Positions 1 to 5,458 of a DNA stretch of 5,806 nt are shown here, one piece after another; the first letter of the stretch is position 1; every line of letters begins with the position of its first letter. The stretch comes from an uncultured Hyphomicrobiales bacterium (lineage in GTDB: Bacteria > Pseudomonadota > Alphaproteobacteria > Rhizobiales > Xanthobacteraceae). Position numbers and translations under genes: made by a program. The stretch covers positions 1 to 5,806 of the forward strand of contig CAITEM010000434.1 in the NCBI GenBank assembly GCA_903891395.1, in the 5' to 3' direction. The notes under the pieces were generated by a model, which had not been told where the DNA came from, searched no databases, and worked only from the letters and a program-made list of their open reading frames with translations.

Positions 1-102
1 GACCCCAAGAAGTCCGGTGAGGTCTTCGACATATTCGCCCGCCGGCGCGGAGGGCAGCTCCTGAACCGGCGGGCGCTTGAGGGCTGATGTGTATCGAGCC
101 AT
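1..102 (-). CDS. N-terminal fragment of unidentified protein, probably LexA-controlled
   Basis: The minus strand opens with an ATG at 102-100 and reads without a stop to the window edge, giving 34 residues that begin MARYTSALKRPPVQELPSA. I do not recognise the family; the visible part is proline-rich, with no evident signal peptide, membrane segment or motif. Support for a gene is mainly contextual: a perfect LexA box lies 24 bases upstream of the ATG, overlapping a plausible promoter, which would make this an SOS (DNA-damage) gene. The ribosome binding site is weak (a GG-rich stretch before the ATG). A competing reading is a plus-strand gene end in frame 1, which runs open from base 1 to a TGA at 85-87 and has high GC at third positions. 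The two frames share codon register, so base composition does not decide between them. Confidence 0.45.
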   Translation of the reverse strand, partial: MARYTSALKRPPVQELPSAPAGEYVEDLTGLLGV

Positions 103-126
103 GGGCCTAACCTAGTGAAGGAATGT

Positions 127-141
127 GAACATAACAAGAAC
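127..141 (-). promoter_or_regulatory. LexA box (SOS operator), GTTC-N7-GTTC
   Basis: On the minus strand the bases read GTTCTTGTTATGTTC, an exact match to GTTC-N7-GTTC, the direct-repeat operator of alphaproteobacterial LexA. It lies 24 bases before the ATG at 102 and overlaps the best candidate -10 hexamer for that gene, as expected for a repressor site. It is also 105 bases upstream of the glycosyltransferase-like gene on the other strand, so control of that gene cannot be excluded but is less natural. The eight fixed bases match perfectly; binding itself is inferred. Confidence 0.75.
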
Positions 142-160
142 AAATTTTAAAGGCCCACAA
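131..160 (-). promoter_or_regulatory. candidate promoter of the leftward gene
   Basis: On the minus strand TTGTGG (160-155) and TGTTAT (136-131) are separated by 18 bases and resemble -35 and -10 hexamers. The -10 lies inside the LexA box, so repressor binding would block polymerase. The region is distinctly more AT-rich than its surroundings. Hexamer matches are only partial, so this is a tentative call. Confidence 0.3.
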
Positions 161-246
161 TTTGAGCAATTCCGGCATGATCTCGTGGGGCGCTTGCCGA
201 ATTCCACATGATATGGTGGCAACCTCATCGCACCGCCAAGGTTCCA

Positions 247-825
247 ATGCTGAGCGCGATCATTGCCACCCACGATTCGGAACGCACTTTGGTGCAGACG
301 CTGGCGGCCTTGGTGCCGGGCGCGACCGCAGGCCTGCTCGGCGACGTCATCATTGCCGATGGCGGCTCCAGCGACGCCACCGCCGAGGTCGCCGATATCG
401 CCGGCTGCCGCTTCGTCGCCTCGTCCGATCCGCTGGGCGCGCGGCTCAAGTCGGCGGCGCTGACCACGCGCACGCCATGGCTGCTGTTCCTGCGCGCCGG
501 CTGCGTGCCGGAACAGGGCTGGATCGCCGCCGCCGACCGTTTCATGGAGACGATCGACCTGCGTGACGGGGCCATGCGCGCAGCGGTATTCCGCCCCGCC
601 AGCGCCAGCGACCTGTTGCACCCGCGCCTGTCCGAGTTGTTCACACTGCTCCGCGTCATGGCCGGCGGCGGCGCGCGGCCCGAACAGGGGCTGCTCATCG
701 CGCGGCGCTTCTACGACGAGATCGGCGGCCACAGCGGCGGCGCGGATGCCGAAACGGCGCTGCTACGGACCATCGGCCGCCGCCGCATCGCCATGCTGCC
801 GGTCGGCGCCGGTCTCGATCGCTAA
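247..825 (+). CDS. small family-2 glycosyltransferase-like protein
   Basis: This 192-residue protein starts MLSAIIATHDSERTLVQTL and shows the N-terminal hallmark of GT-A fold family-2 glycosyltransferases: a beta strand (SAIIATHDSE) followed at about residues 34-45 by VIIADGGSSDAT, the nucleotide-sugar binding strand. At about 78-86 (WLLFLRAGC), where active members usually carry a metal-binding DxD, the sequence is L-R-A-G, so the metal site seems missing. No membrane segment is evident, suggesting a cytosolic protein. I chose ATG 247 over the in-frame ATG at 208 because the family homology begins there and AAGG lies five bases upstream. The MarR-GNAT gene follows 42 bases downstream on the same strand. 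Donor and acceptor cannot be inferred; with the DxD lost, catalysis is uncertain. Confidence 0.8.
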   Translation: MLSAIIATHDSERTLVQTLAALVPGATAGLLGDVIIADGGSSDATAEVADIAGCRFVASSDPLGARLKSAALTTRTPWLLFLRAGCVPEQGWIAAADRFMETIDLRDGAMRAAVFRPASASDLLHPRLSELFTLLRVMAGGGARPEQGLLIARRFYDEIGGHSGGADAETALLRTIGRRRIAMLPVGAGLDR

Positions 826-829
826 ATAC

Positions 830-842
830 TTGACTCAGTCAA
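830..842. promoter_or_regulatory. putative MarR-type operator (inverted repeat)
   Basis: The bases TTGACTCAGTCAA form a perfect inverted repeat, TTGAC and GTCAA around a TCA centre, in an AT-rich gap 25 bases before the MarR-GNAT start codon. Short palindromes directly upstream of their own gene are typical autoregulatory sites of MarR-family dimers. Positions 832-836 are also a GANTC site (GACTC), the target of CcrM, so methylation could affect binding. A small hairpin, GACCC 853-857 with GGGTC 863-867, lies between operator and ATG and would cover the weak GGCGGG ribosome binding site. Function is inferred from symmetry and location. Confidence 0.55.
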
Positions 843-867
843 CTAATTAACCGACCCTCGGCGGGTC

Positions 868-1815
868 ATGAAAACCGACCGCCAGGACCCGCAACGCATC
901 GCATCGGTGCGCCGCTTTAACCGTTTCTACACGCGCCAGATCGGCGTGCTGCGTAAAACCTATCTCGGCAGCCCCTACTCGCTCGCCGAAATGCGCGTGC
1001 TCTACGAAATCGCCCAATCGGACAAACTTGGCGCGCGCACCGCGACCGAGATCGGGCGCGTGCTCGACCTCGACGCCGGTTATCTCAGCCGCGTGCTGCG
1101 CAATTTCGAGAAAGCCGGGCTGATCAAACGCACGCCCTCGCCCGACGACGCGCGGCAAAGCCACCTCGCACTGACCGCGAAAGGCGCCAGGACTTTCGCA
1201 CCCTACGAAAAGCGTTCGCAGGACAGCGTCGCCGACATGCTCGGCACGCTCGATCCAAACGATCAAGCCAAACTGATCGGCGCGATGGCGGCGATCGAAA
1301 ATCTTCTCAGCGGCGCAGCGCCGGCGGACAAACCCCAGGTCATTCTGCGCCAGCCCAAGCACGGCGACTTCGGCTGGATCGTATGGCGCCACGCGCAAAT
1401 CTATGCCGACGAATACGGCTGGGGCGATCCGTTCGAAGGCCTCTGCGCGCAGATCGTCGCCGACTTCGTCAACAATTACGATACCGCGTGCGAGCGCTGC
1501 TGGATTGCCGAAATGAACGGCGAAAACGTCGGCACGGTGATGCTGGTCAAGGACAAGGAGCCGGGCACCGCCCGCGTCCGTCTGCTGCTGGTCGATCCGA
1601 AAGCGCGCGGGCTTGGTCTCGGCGCGCGGCTGACCGGCGAATGTGTGACATTCGCGCGCGAGGCTGGCTACAAGAAAGTGACGCTGTGGACGCACAGCAT
1701 CCTCACCGCCGCGCGTCATTGTTACGAAAAGGCCGGCTTCACGCTGACGTCGAGCGAGCCGCGCCACACCTGGGGCCAGGACGTCGTCGCGGAGTTCTGG
1801 GACCTCGACCTGTGA
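868..1815 (+). CDS. bifunctional MarR-family HTH regulator / GNAT acetyltransferase
   Basis: This 315-residue protein joins two domains. Residues about 10-148 form a MarR winged helix: a helical N-terminus, a helix-turn-helix at about 57-82 (ATEIGRVLDLDAGYLSRVL), then a wing at about 88-106 with RTPSPDDARQSHLALTAKG, closely following the family's D-x-R signature. Residues about 158-315 form a GNAT N-acetyltransferase, with the acetyl-CoA binding motif A at about 239-255 (LLLVDPKARGLGLGARL) and the usual C-terminal YEKAGF at 286-291. Such fusions are known in proteobacteria; the acetyl acceptor is generally unknown. The protein should act as a cytosolic DNA-binding dimer, probably on the inverted repeat at 830-842. 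Its TGA overlaps a possible GTG start at 1812, and a dehydrogenase gene follows on the same strand. Confidence 0.92.
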   Translation: MKTDRQDPQRIASVRRFNRFYTRQIGVLRKTYLGSPYSLAEMRVLYEIAQSDKLGARTATEIGRVLDLDAGYLSRVLRNFEKAGLIKRTPSPDDARQSHLALTAKGARTFAPYEKRSQDSVADMLGTLDPNDQAKLIGAMAAIENLLSGAAPADKPQVILRQPKHGDFGWIVWRHAQIYADEYGWGDPFEGLCAQIVADFVNNYDTACERCWIAEMNGENVGTVMLVKDKEPGTARVRLLLVDPKARGLGLGARLTGECVTFAREAGYKKVTLWTHSILTAARHCYEKAGFTLTSSEPRHTWGQDVVAEFWDLDL

Positions 1816-2012
1816 GCGGGCAAAAGCTCACACCTCAATTGCTCGACCATTACAAACAGGAAGGTGTGCGGCTCCGGCGCGAGGCGCAGCGCGCGGCCAT
1901 GCTCCGGCTGTGCGGGGCAGCGCTCACCTTGTTCCGGCTTTCTCCCCCTTGGCGACGGCAAATCGAATGGCCAGCTAAGGCCGGGACAGAAACCGTTTAC
2001 GAGAGCACTTCC
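1812..2012 (+). other. intergenic stretch with possible small coupled ORF, open into the dehydrogenase
   Basis: A GTG at 1812-1814 overlaps the regulator's TGA as GTGA, an arrangement typical of translational coupling. It opens a frame reading VSGQKLTPQLLDHYKQEG and then a basic amphipathic stretch rich in R, E and A (to about residue 40), which looks like a short helical protein. No stop follows in this frame: it runs straight into the dehydrogenase, so a start here would give a 331-residue product with a 67-residue extension. Coding quality fades after about residue 42 (a Pro-Trp-Arg-rich segment), suggesting either a degraded small gene or chance openness in GC-rich DNA. TGTGAGC (1811-1817) and GCTCACA (1826-1832) form a hairpin over the overlap. 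I do not recognise a family with certainty. Confidence 0.3.
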
Positions 2013-2807
2013 ATGCAAATCGATTTGAAGAACAAACGCGCCGTGGTCAGCGGCTCCACGCTGGGTATAGGCTTTGCCATCGCCAAGGGTCTGGCCGAGG
2101 CCGGCGCGAATGTCGTGATCAATGGCCGCAGCGAGAAATCGGTCAAAGCGGCGAAGGATAAACTGGCGGCTGCTTTTCCCGGCGCCAAGGTCGAGGGCAT
2201 CGCCGCCGATCTCGCCACGGCCGAAGGCGTCGCGGCCTTCGTCGGCCGGGTGCCGGAGACGGACATTCTCGTCAACAATCTCGGCATCTTCGAACCCAAG
2301 CCGTTCGAGGATATCCCCGACGCCGACTGGACGCGCTTCTTCGAAACCAATGTCATGAGCGGCATCAGGTTGTCGCGCGCCTATCTCGGCGGCATGCGCA
2401 AGAAGGACTGGGGCCGCATCGTCTTCATCTCCTCGGAGTCGGGCCTCAATATCCCGGTCGAGATGGTGCACTATGGCATGACCAAGACGGCGCAACTCGC
2501 GGTGTCGCGTGGACTGGCGGCGACCGTTGCCGGCACCGGCATCACGGTGAATTCGGTGCTGCCCGGACCGACGCGTTCGGAAGGCGTGCAGGATTTCTTT
2601 GGCAAGCTGGCAAAAGACGCCGGCATGTCGGATGCGGAAATGGAGAAGGAATTCTTCAGCAAGCACCGGCCGTCGTCGCTGCTGCGACGCCTCGCGTCGC
2701 CCGAAGAAGTCGCCAACATGGTGGTCTATGTCTGCTCGCAGCAGGCCTCGGCCACGACCGGCGCCGCGCTGCGGGTCGATGGCGGGTTGGTGAGCACGAT
2801 CGGGTAA
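2013..2807 (+). CDS. SDR-family NAD(P)-dependent oxidoreductase
   Basis: This 264-residue protein has the full layout of a classical short-chain dehydrogenase/reductase. The cofactor-binding glycine motif is GSTLGIG at residues 14-20, with N37-G38-R39 after the second strand favouring NADP(H). NNLG at 88-91 replaces the usual NNAG. The catalytic tetrad is present: N113, S140/S141, Y154 and K158 (YGMTK). The nicotinamide-side PGP is at 184-186, and the C-terminus ends with the typical TGAALRVDGG. Length is normal. The start ATG is preceded by GAGAG about eight bases upstream, and the Rossmann fold begins right after it. Substrate cannot be deduced. Being downstream of the MarR-GNAT gene, it is a candidate target of that regulator, though a 197-base gap separates them. 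Confidence 0.93.
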   Translation: MQIDLKNKRAVVSGSTLGIGFAIAKGLAEAGANVVINGRSEKSVKAAKDKLAAAFPGAKVEGIAADLATAEGVAAFVGRVPETDILVNNLGIFEPKPFEDIPDADWTRFFETNVMSGIRLSRAYLGGMRKKDWGRIVFISSESGLNIPVEMVHYGMTKTAQLAVSRGLAATVAGTGITVNSVLPGPTRSEGVQDFFGKLAKDAGMSDAEMEKEFFSKHRPSSLLRRLASPEEVANMVVYVCSQQASATTGAALRVDGGLVSTIG

Positions 2808-2812
2808 GGTCT

Positions 2813-2939
2813 GTCATTCCGGCGCGCGCGCCATAAGTGCGTTCACGCGCGTCTTCGACGCGTTATGGCGCGTGAACCCGGAATCCAGATGCGCTGTACC
2901 GCTGGATTCCGATCGCCGCTTCGCGGCGTTCGGAATGAC
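2813..2939. repeat. palindromic intergenic repeat element
   Basis: This 127-bp element is bounded by perfect inverted ends, GTCATTCCG (2813-2821) and CGGAATGAC (2931-2939). Inside are further perfect inverted pairs: GCGCCATAA 2827-2835 with TTATGGCGC 2863-2871; GTTCACGCGC 2841-2850 with GCGCGTGAAC 2868-2877; GGAATCCAG 2880-2888 with CTGGATTCC 2902-2910; CGCCGC 2914-2919 with GCGGCG 2923-2928. The ends and the GGAATCCAG unit resemble dispersed repeats I recall from Bradyrhizobium and Rhodopseudomonas intergenic regions; copy number cannot be seen here. It fills the gap between two convergent genes, five bases after one stop and two bases from the other, so it may also end transcription from both sides. 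Confidence 0.75.
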
Positions 2940-2941
2940 GA

Positions 2942-3505
2942 CTACGCCGTCGCACCCTTCGCCTTGGCCCGCCGCAGATGTTCGTCGAGCCGCGGCAGGA
3001 TCTCCACGAAATTGCAGGGCCGGTAGCGGACGTCGAGCTGGTGCACCAGGATCTCATCCCAGGCGTCCTTGCAAGCGCCGGGCGAGCCCGGCAGGCAGAA
3101 GATAAACGTGGCATTGGCGGTGCCGCCGATGGCGCGGGTCTGCACCGCGGACGTGCCGATCTTCCGCTCGCTGACGAGCAGGAACATCATGGCGAAAGCG
3201 TCCATGCGTTTCTCGAACAGCGGCTCAACCGCTTCCGGCGTGACGTCGCGGCCGGTGAAGCCGGTGCCGCCGGTCGAGATCACGACGTCGATGAACTTGT
3301 CGGCGATCCAGGCCTTCACGCGCTGGCGGATCGCCTTGACGTCGTCCTTGACGATGGCGCGCTCGGCCAAGGTATGCCCGGCCGCGCGGATGCGCTCGAC
3401 CAGTGTGTTGCCCGACTTGTCGTCGGCAAGCTCGCGCGTATCGGATACGGTCAGCACCGCGATCTTGAGCGGCACGAAGGAACGGCTTTCGTCTAGTCCG
3501 GGCAT
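2942..3505 (-). CDS. moaB: molybdenum cofactor biosynthesis protein, MoaB/MogA family
   Basis: This 187-residue protein matches the MoaB/MogA (MoCF-domain) family, which binds molybdopterin and, in MogA, adenylylates it before molybdenum insertion. Diagnostic segments are in order: IAVLTVSDTR at about 15-24, STGGTGFTGRDVTPEA at 77-92 (molybdopterin/nucleotide loop with the conserved D-V-T-P), IGGTANATFIF at 126-136 and LPGSPGACKDAWDEIL at 138-153. The residues around these motifs favour MoaB over MogA. Length is slightly above that of E. coli MoaB, with about ten extra residues at the N-terminus. The ATG at 3505 is preceded by GAGG eight bases upstream. It is the last gene of a minus-strand run, 70 bases after a ModA-like gene, and its stop lies two bases from a palindromic repeat. 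Confidence 0.93.
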   Translation of the reverse strand: MPGLDESRSFVPLKIAVLTVSDTRELADDKSGNTLVERIRAAGHTLAERAIVKDDVKAIRQRVKAWIADKFIDVVISTGGTGFTGRDVTPEAVEPLFEKRMDAFAMMFLLVSERKIGTSAVQTRAIGGTANATFIFCLPGSPGACKDAWDEILVHQLDVRYRPCNFVEILPRLDEHLRRAKAKGATA

Positions 3506-3542
3506 CTTGTCACCCTCGCAAAAACCAACAACACGATCATCC

Positions 3543-3566
3543 CGAAGCGCCGCAGCCGGCGCTTCG
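3543..3566. terminator. strong hairpin between binding-protein gene and moaB
   Basis: CGAAGCGCCG (3543-3552) and CGGCGCTTCG (3557-3566) pair perfectly over ten bases around a CAGC loop, nine bases after the binding-protein stop. No U-run follows directly on the minus strand; a TTTTT occurs only about 17-20 bases later. It is therefore not a textbook intrinsic terminator and may be a partial attenuator or an mRNA 3'-end stabiliser that sets different levels for the two genes. Confidence 0.4.
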
Positions 3567-3575
3567 TCGGTGCCG

Positions 3576-4274
3576 TCACACCGCCGCCAGCAAGCCGGCG
3601 TTTTCCATCACCGGCCTCGCGCCCGGCGACGCCAGCAGCGCGATCAGCGTCTTGGCCGCGTCCGCATGGGCCGACTTGGCGTGGACCGCCGCGGTCAGCG
3701 GCATGATGTTCTGCAGTTCGTCCGGGAACGGGCCGAGGACGTGGACACCGGGCACCAGCTTCAATTCTGCCAATTGTTGCACGGCCATGTGGCATTCGCC
3801 GCTGGCGACCGCGGTCGCCACGACGCCGGCCCGCGTGGTGGTTTTCTTCTTCATCTCGCCGGTGATGCCGAGCCTGTCGAGCACCTTGATGAAATGCGCG
3901 GCGCTCGGGCTGCCGGTGGCGGGGTCGGCGTGGATGATGGACTTGGTCGCCAGCAATGCCGCCTTGAAACCCGCGGCGGTGCCGATGTCGGGCTTGGGAT
4001 CGTCGAGGCCGACCGCCAGACCCATGATCATGCGCGCGACCGGCTTTGCCGACGCGCCATCGGCGATGCCCTCTTTCGCCAGACTGGATATGCCGTCCGG
4101 CGTCGAGATGACGACGTCGGCGGCCATGCCCTGGCGCATCATGTCGACGCAGGCGGACGGCGGACCAAACGCCATCGCGATGCCATAGCCGGTAACCTTG
4201 GAAAATTCGGGTGTGAGCGCGTCGACGGCGCCCTGCATTGCCACCGTGGTGACAAGCGTGATCGTCTTGTTCAT
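3576..4274 (-). CDS. ModA-like substrate-binding protein without signal peptide
   Basis: This 232-residue protein resembles type-II periplasmic binding proteins of the molybdate (ModA) kind. It begins with the mature-type strand MNKTITLVTTVAMQGAVDAL, has an anion-loop-like FGPPS at about 37-41 where ModA has a small-Ser-Ser sequence, ADVVIS at about 52-57, and ATGSPSAAHFIKVLDRLGI at about 119-137, typical of the hinge and second lobe. Usual ModA proteins carry an N-terminal export signal; none is present, and the ATG at 4274 has a good ribosome site (GAAGG, about nine bases away), so the protein is probably cytosolic or the true role is binding rather than uptake. It starts 11 bases after the peptidase stop and precedes moaB. 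No ABC permease or ATPase lies nearby. The ligand is unproven; molybdate or another oxyanion is an inference from family and neighbour. Confidence 0.8.
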   Translation of the reverse strand: MNKTITLVTTVAMQGAVDALTPEFSKVTGYGIAMAFGPPSACVDMMRQGMAADVVISTPDGISSLAKEGIADGASAKPVARMIMGLAVGLDDPKPDIGTAAGFKAALLATKSIIHADPATGSPSAAHFIKVLDRLGITGEMKKKTTTRAGVVATAVASGECHMAVQQLAELKLVPGVHVLGPFPDELQNIMPLTAAVHAKSAHADAAKTLIALLASPGARPVMENAGLLAAV

Positions 4275-4285
4275 GAGATAGACCT

Positions 4286-5220
4286 TCAGAGAGTGCTGGC
4301 GGCGAAAGTGTTACACGCCGACACCTTGCCCTCTTTCAGGCCCGTCGTGAACCAGCGCTGACGCTGGGCAGACGAGCCGTGGGTGAAGGAGTCCGGCACG
4401 ACGCGGCCCTGCGCCTGCTGCTGCAGGCGATCGTCGCCGATTGCCGCCGCAGTCTGCAGCGCCGCCTCGACGTCGCCGGGTTCGATCGAATTCCATTTCT
4501 GGTTCGAACGGTTGGCCCAGACGCCGCCGAAACAATCGGCCTGCAATTCGATCCGCACCTGGATGCGGTTGGCCGCCACCTTGTCGCCGGAGGCGCGCTG
4601 CTGCGCCTGCGCCTTCGGCAGAATGCCAAGCAGGTTCTGCACATGATGGCCGACCTCGTGCGCGATCACGTAGGCCTCGGCGAATTCGCAGGCTTTGCCG
4701 GTGCAGCCTTTGAAACGCACGCGCATGTCGTTGAAGAACGAAGTGTCGAGATAGATGCGTCGGTCGGTCGGGCAATAGAAAGGCCCCATCGCCGCCTGCG
4801 CGAGGCCACAACCGCCCTGCAGCGCGCCGGCGTAAAGACGCAGCCGCGGCGCGACGTAAGTCTGGCCGGCTTCCTTGAAGATCACGGTCCAGGTGTCTCG
4901 GTATTGCCGAGCACGGCGGCGACGAAATCGCCCATCTGGTCTTTCGGCACGCCGGTCGAGCGCCGCGTGGTCGTCGCGGGTTGATCGTAGGGCTGCTGAT
5001 AGCCGCCGCGACCGCCGGTCGCGATCTCGGCGCCGCTGATCAGCACGCTCGGATCGATGCCGAGCGCCCAGCCGATCAGGCCGAGCACCACGACGGTGCC
5101 GATGCCGAGACCGCCGCCGCCCATCGGTAACCCGAAACCGCCGCCACCGCCGCCGAATCCGCCGCCGCTGTCGCGATCGTCTTCGACATTGTCACTGCGG
5201 CGAAAATCATCCCAGCGCAT
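4286..5220 (-). pseudogene. ypfJ: neutral zinc metallopeptidase (YpfJ/KPN_02809 family), frameshifted
   Basis: Two minus-strand frames together encode one zinc metallopeptidase of the YpfJ type. The first (ATG 5220, GAAGGA nine bases upstream) gives MRWDDFRRSD, a glycine-rich tract at about 19-41, a membrane segment at about 40-54 (GIGTVVVLGLIGWALG) and a linker, then leaves the family sequence at GNTE and stops at 4882. The second frame continues from about 4896 as D-T-W-T-V-I-F-K-E-A-G, with CPTDRRIYLDTSF, the zinc motif HEVGH (4660-4646), and ELQADCFGGVWA carrying the likely third ligand. One missing base at about 4896-4897 (GAGACACC where GAGGACACC is expected) explains the break; restoring it gives 311 residues, normal for the family. 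The rest is well conserved, so this is a very recent mutation or a sequencing error. It is the first gene of the run towards the ModA-like gene. Confidence 0.85.
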
Positions 5221-5458
5221 TTCCAAAAGTCCTTCCGAGCAAACACGTTGCAATCATTGCGCAGCTACACGGCGGCGTCCAACTCACGACGTTCTGACGC
5301 CTGAGAAGTTCCTCTAAACCCTCGTACAATAGGCAGAATTTGCCCAGCAATGGGACACTTTCATAAACCGTTTTTTCACCTTGAGCCGCCATATTCCGGA
5401 CTGTCGGTTGTAGGTCCCGCGTCTCCGACAGCGTCGCCTGAGTCAGAGTATTTGAGTC
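5221..5458. other. divergent intergenic region between peptidase and ccrM
   Basis: These 238 bases separate two outward-facing genes and should hold both promoters, but I see no clear -35/-10 pair and no TTAA-N7-TTAA CtrA site. On the minus strand GGAAC (5316-5312) followed after 16 bases by CGTC partly resembles the alphaproteobacterial general-stress (EcfG) promoter, which ends in GTT, so the match is incomplete. CTGTCGG (5401-5407) and CCGACAG (5425-5431) form an inverted repeat in the ccrM leader. A minus-strand 61-codon frame (5392-5207) crosses the region with poor coding quality. Confidence 0.5.
5440..5458. promoter_or_regulatory. paired GANTC methylation sites before ccrM
   Basis: GAGTC occurs at 5440-5444 and 5454-5458, 14 bases apart, the second ending directly at the ccrM start codon. 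CcrM methylates the adenine of GANTC. In Caulobacter crescentus two GANTC sites in the ccrM leader link methylation state to ccrM transcription, so the arrangement here suggests the same feedback. Only about ten GANTC sites were noticed in the whole window, which makes the pair stand out. Regulation is inferred. Confidence 0.6.

Noticed and set aside
112..732. 206-codon minus-strand frame crossing the LexA box and the glycosyltransferase gene
   Set aside because: Antisense to the glycosyltransferase-like gene, which has a recognisable fold; the frame's product is compositionally biased and its end lies in an AT-rich regulatory stretch.
847..1767. 306-codon minus-strand frame opposite the MarR-GNAT gene
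   Set aside because: Antisense shadow in GC-rich DNA; the plus-strand frame shows both expected domains.
1722..2666. Long open frame on the minus strand opposite the dehydrogenase
   Set aside because: Antisense shadow of a dehydrogenase with complete catalytic motifs; the product is low-complexity and matches nothing known.
3069..4361. 430-codon plus-strand frame across moaB and the ModA-like gene
   Set aside because: Spans two well-supported minus-strand genes and their spacer; composition is typical of an antisense shadow.
5105..5170. Possible trinucleotide repeat tract
   Set aside because: It is imperfect and simply encodes the glycine-rich segment near the N-terminus of the zinc metallopeptidase, which is normal for this family.
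5296..5316. EcfG general-stress promoter on the minus strand before the peptidase
   Set aside because: GGAAC is present, but the second element reads CGTC rather than GTT at the usual spacing, so it is only a partial match.
5207..5392. 61-codon minus-strand frame overlapping the peptidase start by 14 bases
   Set aside because: Weak ribosome site, cysteine-rich and unlike local codon use, no recognised family; most likely non-coding leader. Kept only as part of the TVYES observation.
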